Positions 6,939-15,598 of a stretch of DNA of 64,000 bases are shown in pieces. Made by a program: the position numbers and the translations under genes. Origin of the DNA: Halorarum salinum (GTDB lineage Archaea > Halobacteriota > Halobacteria > Halobacteriales > Haloferacaceae); the NCBI RefSeq assembly GCF_013402875.1, contig NZ_CP058579.1, forward strand, positions 3,658,001 through 3,722,000, written 5' to 3'. Every line of letters starts with the position of its first letter. Position 1 is the first letter of the stretch. The notes under the pieces are model-generated. The model saw only the letters and a list, made by a program, of their open reading frames with translations, did not search any database and had not been told where the DNA came from.

Positions 6939-9074
6939 ATGGACGAACGGATCGATCTCGAGGAGTTCTACGACCTCCGCCTCCTCACCGACCTCGCGCT
7001 CTCGCCCGACGGCGACCGGCTCGCGTTCCTCGCGAGCGAGTCGGACCCCGACGCCGACGAGTCCCGGACCGGCCTGTACGTCGTCCCGACCGACGGCTCG
7101 CGGGACCCGCACAGGCTCACGCGCGCCTCCGCCGCCTCCGCGCCGACGTGGGGGCCCGACGGCGACACCCTGGGCTTTCTCGCCGCCCGCGAGACGGACC
7201 TCGACCGGCGGGCGGGTCGGAGCGGGGACGACCACGACGGGAGCGAGGGCGCAGACGGATCCGACGACGGCGAGGACGGCGGGTCGAACTGGGGCGGCGG
7301 CCGGACCGACGACGACCCGAGGTCGCAGGTGTGGACGTTCGACCTGGCTCGGGGCGGCGACGCCCGCCAGGAGACCGACTTCGAGCGCGGCGTCCGCGAG
7401 TTCGACTTCGGCCCCGAGGGGGACCGCCTCGTCGTCTCCGCGCGCGACCCGACCGACGAGGAGGCGGAGTACCTTGACCGGCGCGAGGAGGACGGGCCGA
7501 TCGAGGTCACGCGACTGCAGCACAAGTACGACGGCGCCGGCTGGCTGGACGACGTGACGACGTACCTGTTCGTGGTCGACCGGGAGTCGGGCGAGACCGA
7601 GCGGCTCGACGATGCCTACGGCGCCGGCTCCGGCGAACCCCTGATGGGGCTCCAGCCGGCGTGGGGGGCGACCGACCGCATCGCGTTCTGCCGGTCGAGC
7701 GCCGACGACCCGGACGACGACGGGGCGGTCGACGTGTTCACCGTCGCCCCGGACGGCGCCGACCTCCGGCGGCTCACCGACGCGTCGCTGCGCTGCTCGG
7801 TCCCGACGTGGAGCCCCGACGGCACCCGCCTGGCGTTCGCCGGGGGGAACCCGGAGAACTGGTACGAGCCGACCGAGGTGTACGCCGCGTCGGACGAGGC
7901 GGGCGCGGATCGCGAGTCGCTCTCGGCGTCCCTCGACCGGACGCTCCCGCTCGGCGGCGGCCGACCGGCCTGGCTGGACGACGAGCACGTGGTCTCGCCC
8001 ATCGCCGACGAGGCGTGGACCCGCCTGGCGGTGCTCCCGCTGGACGGCGAGCCCCGGCGGGCCTACGAGCGGCAGGGTCGCCACCGCACCGTCTCGGCGT
8101 TCGACCTCGCCGGCGACACGGTCGCGCTGGGGCTCACGACCGCCGACGACACCCCGCAAGCGTTCGCGCTCGACGCGGGCGAACTCCGCGACGGCGGGAC
8201 GGGGGAACCCATCCGCCGGCTGACGAGCCTCAACGCCGACTGGGTCGCGGACGCCCCGCTTCCCGACTGTGACGTCGTGGGCTACGAGAACTCCGACGGC
8301 GAGCGGGTCGAGGCGGTGGTGTACTACCCGACCGGCTTCGACCCCGACGAGGACGGTCCCGCGCCCGCCGTCTGTTCCATCCACGGCGGGCCGATGAGCT
8401 ACGACGCGCCGGGATTCCGCTTCGCCAACGCCTACTGGACGGGCCGGGGGTACGTCGTCGTCAAACCGAACTACCGCGGATCGACCTCGTACGGCCGCGA
8501 GTTCTCGGAGTCGCTGAAGGGGAGCCGGGGCGACCTCGAGTCCGACGACGTCGTCTCGGCGATGGACCACCTCGTCGCCGCCGGCGTCGCGGACCCGGAC
8601 CGACTGTTCTGTACCGGCTTCAGCTACGGCGGCATCACGACCGCCCACGTGGTCACCCGGACCGACGAGTTCGCCGCCGCCGCGCCCGAACACGGCATCT
8701 ACGACTTCTACTCGAACTTCGGCACCGACGACAACCACAACTGGCACGAGTGGGAGTTCGGGATGCCATGGGAGAACGAGGCGACGTACCGCGACGTCTC
8801 CTCGATCACCCGGGTCGACGAGATCGACACGCCGCTGCTGATCACGGCGGGCGAGGAGGACTGGCGCTGCCCGCCGACGCAGGCCGAACAGCTCTACGTC
8901 AGCGTCCGGAAGCGGGGCGTCGACGCGAAACTGGTGATCTACCCGAACGAGCACCACGACGTCGGGAAGCCGAAGCGGGCGACCCACCGGCTGGAGGAGT
9001 TGACCGAGTGGTTCCGGAGGCACGACCCGGGCGTGACCAAAGGCGAGGAACTCGGCCGAAGCGGCGGGCGGTAG
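6939..9074 (+). CDS. S9 family peptidase (acylaminoacyl-peptidase/prolyl oligopeptidase type)
   Basis: 711 residues, the usual length. The N-terminal two thirds is a WD40-like/TolB propeller (repeats such as LSPDGDRLAFLA, SPDGTRLAFAGGN); the C-terminal part is an alpha/beta hydrolase. The triad is visible: Ser in FCTGFSYGGITT, Asp in ITAGEEDWRCPP and His in YPNEHHDVGKP. A Gly/Asp-rich linker with EDGGSNWGGGR interrupts the propeller. It cleaves oligopeptides, most likely in the cytoplasm because no signal peptide is seen. Confidence 0.93.
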   Translation: MDERIDLEEFYDLRLLTDLALSPDGDRLAFLASESDPDADESRTGLYVVPTDGSRDPHRLTRASAASAPTWGPDGDTLGFLAARETDLDRRAGRSGDDHDGSEGADGSDDGEDGGSNWGGGRTDDDPRSQVWTFDLARGGDARQETDFERGVREFDFGPEGDRLVVSARDPTDEEAEYLDRREEDGPIEVTRLQHKYDGAGWLDDVTTYLFVVDRESGETERLDDAYGAGSGEPLMGLQPAWGATDRIAFCRSSADDPDDDGAVDVFTVAPDGADLRRLTDASLRCSVPTWSPDGTRLAFAGGNPENWYEPTEVYAASDEAGADRESLSASLDRTLPLGGGRPAWLDDEHVVSPIADEAWTRLAVLPLDGEPRRAYERQGRHRTVSAFDLAGDTVALGLTTADDTPQAFALDAGELRDGGTGEPIRRLTSLNADWVADAPLPDCDVVGYENSDGERVEAVVYYPTGFDPDEDGPAPAVCSIHGGPMSYDAPGFRFANAYWTGRGYVVVKPNYRGSTSYGREFSESLKGSRGDLESDDVVSAMDHLVAAGVADPDRLFCTGFSYGGITTAHVVTRTDEFAAAAPEHGIYDFYSNFGTDDNHNWHEWEFGMPWENEATYRDVSSITRVDEIDTPLLITAGEEDWRCPPTQAEQLYVSVRKRGVDAKLVIYPNEHHDVGKPKRATHRLEELTEWFRRHDPGVTKGEELGRSGGR

Positions 9075-9323
9075 ACCGACGGCCTGATCGCCCGTCGTCG
9101 CCCCTGCCGACGACGGACGACGTCGATCCGATGGCGACTCGCCCACCTCCTGCAGCCGTTCGTTCACGGGCGTTCAGTATCGCCGCGGCAAACCGGCGAC
9201 GACTGACCACGTTCGAACGAAACCGCCCTATTTCCTCCGTTGCTACGAAAGTTCGGAGATAGGACGAACGTATTTGATGAGATGAAATAGATATTATCGT
9301 GTTTGTCCCGTTATCGGGCAAAC

Positions 9324-9329
9324 TTTATC
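9324..9329 (+). promoter_or_regulatory. TATA-like box for the 9354 gene
   Basis: tttatc lies 25-30 bases before the ATG at 9354, in a locally AT-rich stretch of an otherwise GC-rich region. It suggests a leaderless transcript for the zinc-finger gene and the overlapping NAD synthetase gene. Confidence 0.5.
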
Positions 9330-9353
9330 TGGAATCGGAAACGAGTAGGTTCC

Positions 9354-9530
9354 ATGTCAGCCACCGAAACGTGGACCGACCCGAACAGCTGCCCGTTCTG
9401 TGGCGGCCGGCTGAGTTCGCCCGGCGCAGGGTTCGTCGACCACATCGACGAGGCGCCCGAGTGCGCGTCCCGCTTCGAGCAGTGGCGGGACCGCATCGGG
9501 GACGACATCCAGGGAGACTGGAGCGGGTGA
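9354..9530 (+). CDS. small CPxCG-type zinc-finger protein
   Basis: 58 residues: MSATETWTDPNSCPFCGGRL, then GFVDHIDEAPECASRFEQW. One CPFC knuckle plus a distal His and Cys could hold one zinc. Small zinc proteins of this sort are numerous in haloarchaea and mostly uncharacterised. Its TGA overlaps the GTG of the next gene, so the two are coupled. Confidence 0.75.
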   Translation: MSATETWTDPNSCPFCGGRLSSPGAGFVDHIDEAPECASRFEQWRDRIGDDIQGDWSG

Positions 9531-10396
9531 CCGGCGGCGGGACGGACGCCCCCGACGCCGGGCCGGCGGAGCCGCGCCGCCCGTTCGGAACCGACGCGGA
9601 CGAACTCGCGTCGACCCACGGGCGGGCGACGGCGTTCGTCCGGTCGGTCGTCGACCGGAGCGGGGCCGAGGGCGTCGTCGTGGTGCTCCGCGGCGGCCTC
9701 GACTCGACCGTGGCGGCGACGGTCGCGGTCGACGCGCTCGGCGCGGACGACGTCGTCGGGCTCGTGTTGCCCTGCTCGCTCAGCAGCGAGGCGGACGCCC
9801 GCGACGCCGAGGCGGTTGCGGACCTGCTCGGCATCGAGGCCGTCGACGTCCAGCTCCGGCCGCTGTTCGAGGCGTTCCGGGGGACCGTCGGGGCCGAACT
9901 TGCCCCGTCGGCCGACACCGTCGCCACGATGAACGTCGTCGCCCGGCTCAGGATGACCTGCGCCTACTACCTCGCGAACGCCACCGGCCGGCTGGTCGTC
10001 GGGTCGGTCACGCGGACTGACCGCCTGCTGGGGGATCCGACGAAGTACGGGGACGGCGCGGCCGACCTCCACCCGCTGGGGAGCCTGTTCGAGACGGAGG
10101 TTCGAGCGCTGGCGGAACGCCTCGACGTCCCCGAGTTCGTCGCGGAGAAGCCCTCGCGGGGTAACCTGTGGACCGGGTACGCCGACGAACGGAGCCTCGA
10201 CGCCCCGGTGGAGACGGTCGACCGGGTGCTCGCCGCCGCGGTCGAGTCGAACCTGGACGTCGACGCGACCGCGGCGGCGCTCGGGGTCGAGGCGGACCTC
10301 GTCGAACGGGTGATCGCCCGGCACGCCGGGAGCCGACACAAGCGGCGTCGCCCCCTGCGCCCCGGCCCCGACGGGGTGGGGTGGACGGGGAGCTGA
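9527..10396 (+). CDS. nadE: NAD synthetase family protein with altered PP-loop
   Basis: Family reaction: nicotinate adenine dinucleotide + NH3 + ATP gives NAD. From the GTG at 9527 (overlapping the previous stop) the protein has 289 residues. Recognisable NadE blocks are VGSVTRTDRLLGDPTKYGDG, AADLHPLGSLFETEVRALAE and KPSRGNLWTGYADE. The ATP PP-loop, normally SGGxDS, reads RGGLDS (residues 55-60), with Arg for the first Ser, and NLWTGYADE replaces the usual DLWPGQTDE. It is probably a divergent paralogue rather than the main NAD synthetase. Confidence 0.8.
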   Translation: MTGGGTDAPDAGPAEPRRPFGTDADELASTHGRATAFVRSVVDRSGAEGVVVVLRGGLDSTVAATVAVDALGADDVVGLVLPCSLSSEADARDAEAVADLLGIEAVDVQLRPLFEAFRGTVGAELAPSADTVATMNVVARLRMTCAYYLANATGRLVVGSVTRTDRLLGDPTKYGDGAADLHPLGSLFETEVRALAERLDVPEFVAEKPSRGNLWTGYADERSLDAPVETVDRVLAAAVESNLDVDATAAALGVEADLVERVIARHAGSRHKRRRPLRPGPDGVGWTGS

Positions 10397-10528
10397 CCGA
10401 CGTCGACGGGGCTCGAACGGGCGAGCGGTCGACGAGGTTCCGGAACCATCACTCGTTCCGCTCAGAACGAAAGATACGGTCAGTTGTCTTCGCGTGCGGA
10501 CCCCGATGATTGTCCCGTTCCACAGATA

Positions 10529-10536
10529 CTTATACG
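10529..10536 (+). promoter_or_regulatory. TATA-like box for the 10556 gene
   Basis: cttatacg is centred about 24 bases before the GTG at 10556, the spacing of a leaderless haloarchaeal promoter. This supports the GTG start over upstream in-frame codons. Confidence 0.6.
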
Positions 10537-10555
10537 AACGGCCATCAGTTCGAGT

Positions 10556-11080
10556 GTGAACCGGATCGAGTTGAACGGGATCCAGCGGGAGATACTCGCG
10601 GCCCTGATCGAGGAGCACCGGGCGACGGAATCGCCCGTGAGGGGGGAGGTCATCGCGGAAGCGGTCGGGCGGACGGCGGGGAGCATCCGCAACCAGATCC
10701 AGAGCCTCACGGCGCTCGGCCTGGTGAACGGGATCCCCGGCCCGAAGGGCGGCTACAAGCCGACCCATGAGGCGTACGACGTCCTCGACTACCAGGACCT
10801 CGAGGACCCCCAGCGGCTCATCGTCGCGCGCGACTACGAGCGCGTCACCGTGACCGTCGACGAGATCGACCTCACCGACGTCCACGACCCGGATCGCTGC
10901 CGGGCGCGGGTCCGCTTCGAGCGGCCCGTCGAGGGGTTCTCGGTCGGTGACCCGATCGTGGTCGGACCGACGCCGGTCTCGAAGCTCGTCATCGTGGGGG
11001 AGATCGAGTCGATCGACGACGACGGCACCGGCGTCCTCCTCGACGTCGGCGAGATGGAGGCGCCGTTCCCGGCGGAGTAG
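10556..11080 (+). CDS. winged-helix DNA-binding regulator
   Basis: 174 residues from GTG. The first 75 residues form a winged helix: IQREILAALIEEHRATESPV, then EVIAEAVGRTAGSIRNQIQ as the recognition helix and LVNGIPGPKGGYKPTHEAY as the wing. The C-terminal domain is beta-rich (RVTVTVDEIDLTDV, FSVGDPIVVGPTPVSKLVIV) and may sense a ligand. Haloarchaeal homologues are annotated Rrf2-like or HTH proteins; no Fe-S cysteines are present, so it is not a classic Rrf2. Target genes unknown. Confidence 0.75.
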   Translation: MNRIELNGIQREILAALIEEHRATESPVRGEVIAEAVGRTAGSIRNQIQSLTALGLVNGIPGPKGGYKPTHEAYDVLDYQDLEDPQRLIVARDYERVTVTVDEIDLTDVHDPDRCRARVRFERPVEGFSVGDPIVVGPTPVSKLVIVGEIESIDDDGTGVLLDVGEMEAPFPAE

Positions 11081-11175
11081 CCGTCGGGCGATCGAACGGC
11101 GGAGGGGCGGCCGACGTTCGAGCCGGAGGGGATCGGACCGGGGGCCACCGCACCCGTCGACCCCGCGGCGAGTCG

Positions 11176-11562
11176 TCACTCCGGATGTCGCTCGAACGCC
11201 TCGCGGACGTCGGCCGGGATCGGCGTCGGCGCCCCCTCGTCGTCCAGCGCGACCTGCACCGACTCGGCGGTCGCCGCCGTCTCGCCGTCCAGTCGGAGGT
11301 CGTACGACAGCGTCGCGCTCGTCGTGCCCAGGTCGACCACCGCCAGTTCCACGGTGACCTCGCCGAGGCGGTCGATCGAGCGTCGGAACTCGATCGAGAG
11401 CGACGCGAGCGCGACGTTCGCGTCCGCCAGGTCCCTGCCGACGGCCTCGCGGAAGAACGCCGTCCGCGCGTGCTCGAGGTAGGTGGCGTACACCGCGTTG
11501 TTGACGTGGCCCATCGGGTCGAGGTCGCGGTACCGGGGCTGAACGGTCGTCTCGAAGGTCAC
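11176..11562 (-). CDS. acyl-CoA thioesterase, 4HBT hotdog family
   Basis: 128 residues. The YbgC/4-hydroxybenzoyl-CoA thioesterase signature is clear: QPRYRDLDPMGHVNNAVYATYLEHAR, with Asp15 as the likely catalytic residue, followed by the hotdog strands (VELAVVDLGTTSATLSYDLR). It would hydrolyse acyl-CoA to free acid and CoA in the cytoplasm. Followed closely on the same strand by the HPP membrane protein's end. Confidence 0.9.
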   Translation of the reverse strand: MTFETTVQPRYRDLDPMGHVNNAVYATYLEHARTAFFREAVGRDLADANVALASLSIEFRRSIDRLGEVTVELAVVDLGTTSATLSYDLRLDGETAATAESVQVALDDEGAPTPIPADVREAFERHPE

Positions 11563-11593
11563 GGCCGGGGCGTCGGCCGGCGGGGGCTTTTGC

Positions 11594-12142
11594 CTACCGT
11601 TCCGACGGCGAGAGCCCGAACCGGTCCGCGACCACGGAGGCGGCGTACAGCCCGCTCACCCCGACCGCGATGACGAGCGCGTCCGCCAGCGTGGGGAGCA
11701 GACCGAGCGAGACGATGAGCGTCGTCGCGCAGGCGGGCGCGTGTCTGGTGTCCGTGAGCGCCATCCCGGCCGTGGTGAGGACGACGGAGGCGACGGCGCT
11801 CGCGATCAGGTGGGCCGCGACCGTCCCGCCCGCCGCGAAGCCACCGAAGATCCCGCTGCCGGCCGCGAGCGAGTGGTACGAGGCGAGTCCGGCGAGGACG
11901 CCGACCGCGTGCCCGCCGAGCAGTTCGCGGTCGGTCGTCGACCCCGGATCGGCCGCCAGGAGGTACGCGGAGGGGCCGAGGCTCGGGAAGACGAGCGGTC
12001 GGCCCGTGATCCAGGCGAGCGTCCCGGCGACCGCGAGCAGGGCGCCGGCGTACGTCGCCTCCGTCACGGTTCGCTGCACGTCCGGGGGTGGCTCGCGGCG
12101 GAGGATGAACGCGTCGGTTTCCGCGGGGCTACCGCCCCACAA
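11594..12142 (-). CDS. HPP family membrane protein
   Basis: 182 residues with about four to five membrane segments. Family motifs: LVFPSLGPSAYLL, GGHAVGVLAG, and RHAPACATTLIVSLGLL, which corresponds to the HPP signature with Pro changed to Ala in its second position. Bacterial and plastid HPP proteins act in nitrite transport; the role in archaea is unproved. The first 25 residues are polar and the true start could be slightly further in. Confidence 0.8.
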   Translation of the reverse strand: MWGGSPAETDAFILRREPPPDVQRTVTEATYAGALLAVAGTLAWITGRPLVFPSLGPSAYLLAADPGSTTDRELLGGHAVGVLAGLASYHSLAAGSGIFGGFAAGGTVAAHLIASAVASVVLTTAGMALTDTRHAPACATTLIVSLGLLPTLADALVIAVGVSGLYAASVVADRFGLSPSER

Positions 12143-12180
12143 TCGGAGTCTTGAAACGTTCGCCGGAGCTACGTCGACGT

Positions 12181-12360
12181 ATGAGCCTCGAGCTGGAACA
12201 CGACTGCCCGCGCTGTGGGGGGTCGCGGACGTTCTGGCGGACCGCCAGCATGCAACTGCACCTCGGCGAGAAGACGAAGTGGCGCTGCCCGGAGTGCGAC
12301 TACGGCTTCGTCCGCATCGACGACGGGGCCGACATCGACTCCTCCCGCGCCGACGCGTAA
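12181..12360 (+). CDS. small zinc-ribbon protein
   Basis: 59 residues with two zinc knuckles, CPRCGGSRTFW and CPECDYGFVRID, separated by about 25 residues: a complete zinc ribbon. Likely a nucleic-acid or protein-interaction module; haloarchaea have many such proteins. Divergent from the HPP gene, with only 38 bases between the starts. Confidence 0.8.
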   Translation: MSLELEHDCPRCGGSRTFWRTASMQLHLGEKTKWRCPECDYGFVRIDDGADIDSSRADA

Positions 12361-12456
12361 TCGCCCCGACATCCGGTCGCCGCCCCCGTTCTTCCGCGCC
12401 CGTCCCGTTCCCGAGTCATCGCGGGTCACACCTGCAGGTCCGCGAGTCGTCACGGA

Positions 12457-13125
12457 TCATCCCGGCAGCAGGTCCCCGAGCGCCGCGCCGACCGACATCG
12501 GCACCAGCACGGCGAGCACGTTCCCCAGCGCGAACGCCGGGTCCGCCCACGTGATGCGCCCCCAGACGGTCAGGCCGACCGTGGCGGTCAGCGTCGCGAC
12601 GCCGAGGACGCCGACGAGTCGCCGCGGTACCACGCCGAGGATGGGCTCGTCGACGCGGACGTCCTGGAAGTCCGCCACGTAGATGATGCCGACGACGACC
12701 GCGACGGTGAACGCCGCCGTCCCGACCATGTACGCGGGGTTCGCCGCGAGGTACGTGCCGACCTCCTGGGTCCCGCCCTCGACGAGCATCGGCGCGCCGA
12801 AGATGACGCTCCCCAGCAGCGCCTCCGCGAGGTCGCTCCTGTCGAAGCCGCGGACGACGCGGCCGAACACCGTCGGCCGCGAGAGCCGCGTCGCGGTCCG
12901 CATCGCGGCCCGCACCTCACGGACCTCCTCGGGTTCGTCGACCGTCTCCTCCAGCGTCTCTAGCTGGTCGAGCAGGTCCTCGACCGTGGGTTCCTCGGAC
13001 GCGTCCTCGCCACCGTCGGTCGTTCCCCCGCCCGGGTCGAGCGTGCTCTCGCCGCCCTCCGGAGCCGCCGGGTCCGACGGCGCCCGGCCCGGACCGGCGC
13101 TACCGTCGTCTAGTCCGCCGTCCAT
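12457..13125 (-). CDS. DUF2391-like integral membrane protein
   Basis: 222 residues. A disordered acidic N-terminus (residues 1-60, Gly/Glu-rich) leads into a helix (VEDLLDQLETLEETVDEPEE) and then about five membrane segments (LLGSVIFGAPMLVEGG, AFTVAVVVGIIYVADF, VGVLGVATLTATVGLTV, LAVLVPMSVGAALGDLLPG). This is the DUF2391 type, function unknown. A sequence also found at 14559-14579 covers its core promoter position (13148-13168). Confidence 0.7.
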   Translation of the reverse strand: MDGGLDDGSAGPGRAPSDPAAPEGGESTLDPGGGTTDGGEDASEEPTVEDLLDQLETLEETVDEPEEVREVRAAMRTATRLSRPTVFGRVVRGFDRSDLAEALLGSVIFGAPMLVEGGTQEVGTYLAANPAYMVGTAAFTVAVVVGIIYVADFQDVRVDEPILGVVPRRLVGVLGVATLTATVGLTVWGRITWADPAFALGNVLAVLVPMSVGAALGDLLPG

Positions 13126-13147
13126 ACTCGGTCGCCTCGCCCCCGGC

Positions 13148-13168
13148 CGACGTAGTTCCGCCGGTCGG
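13148..13168. repeat. 21-base repeat, copy 1
   Basis: Intergenic sequence beginning cgacgtagttccgccggtcg, identical over 21 bases to 14559-14579. It sits 23-43 bases upstream of the DUF2391 start, where a promoter would be. Confidence 0.7.
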
Positions 13169-13247
13169 GCGGCCGTCGACCCCTCCCTGTTCGGGGACGG
13201 ACTCCGATCGACGTCCGAGGACACCGAGCAGCAGCCGAGCGAGGCGT

Positions 13248-13517
13248 TCAGGTCGGGGTGACCGAGACCTCGCCGTCGCTTCGAACGTGGACGTCGTAGC
13301 CGCAGTAGGTGAAGGAAACGGCTCCGATCGCCGGCGAGTCCTCCCGGGTAGACGAACGGAAGAGCGAATCCAGCGCGTCGGGGTCGACGACGGAGTTGAG
13401 CGGGGGAGACAGGTCGGTGGGGCACGTCCCCTCGCGGTCGGCGATCAGATCGACGACGTCCAGACTCGGTCGATCCGTCGCGGTAGCGGTCGGGCGTACC
13501 GTACGTGGCTCTTGCAT
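13248..13517 (-). CDS. HalOD1 output-domain protein
   Basis: 89 residues carrying the HalOD1 pattern: VVDLIADREGTCPTDLSPPL, then VVDPDALDSLF and FTYCGYDVHVRSDGEVSV. The domain is restricted to haloarchaea and is thought to be an output or small signalling module. It often occurs next to Bat-type regulators, and here the next gene upstream on this strand is one (13632-14297). Confidence 0.88.
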   Translation of the reverse strand: MQEPRTVRPTATATDRPSLDVVDLIADREGTCPTDLSPPLNSVVDPDALDSLFRSSTREDSPAIGAVSFTYCGYDVHVRSDGEVSVTPT

Positions 13518-13631
13518 CGACGTTCCCTCTCGCCGCTTCGGGGACTCAAGTTCACCGTCGAACTGTTCCCCCCTTTATGTCGGGGCGGGCGTTCGACCAC
13601 GCGACGGCTCCGACGGGCGAACCGCCTCGCG

Positions 13632-14297
13632 TCAGTCCTCCCGGAACAGTTGCCCGAACACCTTCGCCGTGGCCCTTCGGAGGTGCGTCGAGAGCGTCGA
13701 CGGCGAGATGTCGAGTTCGGCGGCCACCTCCTCGGCGCTGGCGCCGTCCGTCTCGTAGTACCCCATTCGCGTCGCGGTGCGGGCGACTTCCCGCTGGCGG
13801 TCCGTCAGCCCCGCCGTGCTGCTCCGTCCGTCCGGCAGCTCGGTCATCGCGCCCGTACTGTACAGTTTGTTGATCTCGAAGCGTACCCCCTCCCCGCGGC
13901 AGTACTCCCAGTACGCGCCGAGTTTCGCCTTGTCGGGGGAGTGTAGTCGGAAGGTCCACCCTCGTTCGGCGTTCGTCGCGGAGAGGACGCGCACGCCCAG
14001 GTCGATCGTCTTGGGCGTGAGAACTTTGACGCAGGGTCGAAAGCGGATCCGATAGACCCGACACTCGGCGATCGACACCGGAACGTGCCACTCGCGCACG
14101 GTGCGGTCGTCCGCGAGCGCCGATTCGAAGGCCCCGAAGTCGGGGCCCTTCACGGAGTAAAACAGGGTGGGCGCCTGCGGATCTGAGAGCGGCTGTGACT
14201 CCAACTCGACGGTCACGTCCGAGACGGCGTCGATGGTCGGGGCCAGCGGGAGGTCGGGATGGGTGACGGTGATCTCGGCGATGTAGCTTTCGCTCAC
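13632..14297 (-). CDS. Bat-type HTH transcriptional regulator
   Basis: 221 residues. The first 150 form the bacterioopsin-activator sensor-like domain; the last 60 are the HTH_10 domain (LTDRQREVARTATRMGYYE, EEVAAELDISPSTLSTHLRR). Such proteins activate haloarchaeal genes in response to oxygen, light or other cues. No PAS/GAF module is present, so it is a short Bat homologue. The neighbouring HalOD1 gene is probably in the same regulon. Confidence 0.9.
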   Translation of the reverse strand: MSESYIAEITVTHPDLPLAPTIDAVSDVTVELESQPLSDPQAPTLFYSVKGPDFGAFESALADDRTVREWHVPVSIAECRVYRIRFRPCVKVLTPKTIDLGVRVLSATNAERGWTFRLHSPDKAKLGAYWEYCRGEGVRFEINKLYSTGAMTELPDGRSSTAGLTDRQREVARTATRMGYYETDGASAEEVAAELDISPSTLSTHLRRATAKVFGQLFRED

Positions 14298-14698
14298 GGG
14301 TTCCCCACTGTACCCGTCATGCCGACGCCGCGGTAAGGGTTTCGTCGTGGAGCGTCCTCGGGAGGGTTCCGGCGAGTTCGAGGCGTGCTCGCGGCGAAGC
14401 GGCGGTTCGGGGAGGCCCCGCCCGGGCGACGGGACCTCGACTCTCGCCGCGCGGGTTTCGTCGCCGTTCCGGGCCGCTCACTCGTCCGACTCCGACGGGA
14501 GGGGTCCCTCGCGGGGCCGATAGCTCCGTCGTTCACGTCCCGTTCGCTCTCGTGGTGGCGACGTAGTTCCGCCGGTCGGCACGGGACCGCCAGCCGACGG
14601 TACCGAACGTGACCGATCGGGTCCCAGGTGCTCGCGGTGGCACAAAGGGTCGTTTGGCCCTACACGAACTACTTGGCCGCGGTCGGTGTAGCACCGGT
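14298..14698. other. intergenic, 401 bases
   Basis: Divergent region between the Bat-type regulator and a lipoprotein gene. It holds copy 2 of the 21-base repeat (14559-14579). Open frames through it are short and Arg-rich. No RNA gene is seen. Confidence 0.5.
14559..14579. repeat. 21-base repeat, copy 2
   Basis: Identical to 13148-13168 and in the same orientation, 1.4 kb away. It lies 120 bases before the lipoprotein start and 262 before the Bat-type regulator start. Confidence 0.7.
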
Positions 14699-15448
14699 AT
14701 GCGACGACGGACGTTCCAGGCCGCCGTCGGTGCCGGACTGCTGTCGCTTCCGGGTTGTCTGTCGGCGGCCGGCGGCGACGGGAGACCGGACGGCGACGGA
14801 ACCGACACTCCCGACGGCGACGGAACTCCGGACGACGACGGGACCGGAACCCCCGGCGAACCCGGGGACCGTCGCTACGAGGAGTGTCCCCGGGAGGTGA
14901 TCCCGTACGACCAGTTCCCCGAGGAGGTTCGGGCCGAGATCGACGCCGCCCTCGACGGTCGTTACGAGTCCGACCGGGTGTTCCTCCGGGAGGCGATGGA
15001 CGTCGACGGGTCGTACGTCTCCGTCGAGGAGACGTACTACGACCCGACCCTGGCCGTCGAAGGCGACCGGGAGGTGCTCGAACTCAGACCCGTCGAACCG
15101 AAGGCGCTCCCGAACCCCCGCCCCGTGAGCGTGGAACAGACGCGGGACGGCAAGCGGACGGTGACGGTCGAACTCGTGGCCGACGACGGGACGGTCCTGA
15201 TCGACGAGTCCCGTGACCTGTGGCCGGGTGGCGAGGTCGAGTTCGGGCGGACGCACCGGGTCGGAACCCACGAACTGCGGATCACCGTCACGGACGGCGG
15301 TCGCGTCGAGGACGAAGTCACCGATCCGGTTCGGATCGGCGAGTCCCACTTCGACGTGCTCGCGGTCGTCGAACCGGACGACGTCTCCCTGACCGGGACC
15401 GTGGCCGACCTGGGGTACTGTCGGTTCGACGCGGAGAACGACGGGTAA
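14699..15448 (+). CDS. secreted Tat lipoprotein
   Basis: 249 residues. The start MRRRTFQAAVGAGLLSLPGC has a twin-arginine motif and a lipobox (LPGC), so it should be exported folded and anchored by lipid on Cys20. A Gly/Asp/Thr-rich linker (residues 24-55) follows, typical of haloarchaeal surface lipoproteins. The rest is beta-rich (VSVEQTRDGKRTVTVELVAD, HELRITVTDGG), perhaps Ig-like. Ligand unknown. Confidence 0.85.
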   Translation: MRRRTFQAAVGAGLLSLPGCLSAAGGDGRPDGDGTDTPDGDGTPDDDGTGTPGEPGDRRYEECPREVIPYDQFPEEVRAEIDAALDGRYESDRVFLREAMDVDGSYVSVEETYYDPTLAVEGDREVLELRPVEPKALPNPRPVSVEQTRDGKRTVTVELVADDGTVLIDESRDLWPGGEVEFGRTHRVGTHELRITVTDGGRVEDEVTDPVRIGESHFDVLAVVEPDDVSLTGTVADLGYCRFDAENDG

Positions 15449-15598
15449 CCGACTGCGACGATCGCGTTCGGTCGCCCGGCACGAGGCCGCCGGTAGCGGT
15501 CGGGAGGAGGCGAGCGATTGGGTGGGACCGGACGGACGGTCGGGCTCGGGTTTCCGCCCGGCCGTTCGAGGTCGATCCGGTGTCCGACCTCCGTTCGG

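Noticed and set aside
6372-9167. Very long open frame opposite the S9 peptidase gene (about 930 codons, minus strand)
   Set aside because: It is the antisense shadow of a GC-rich gene. Its product is Arg/Val-rich, not acidic, and has no motifs.
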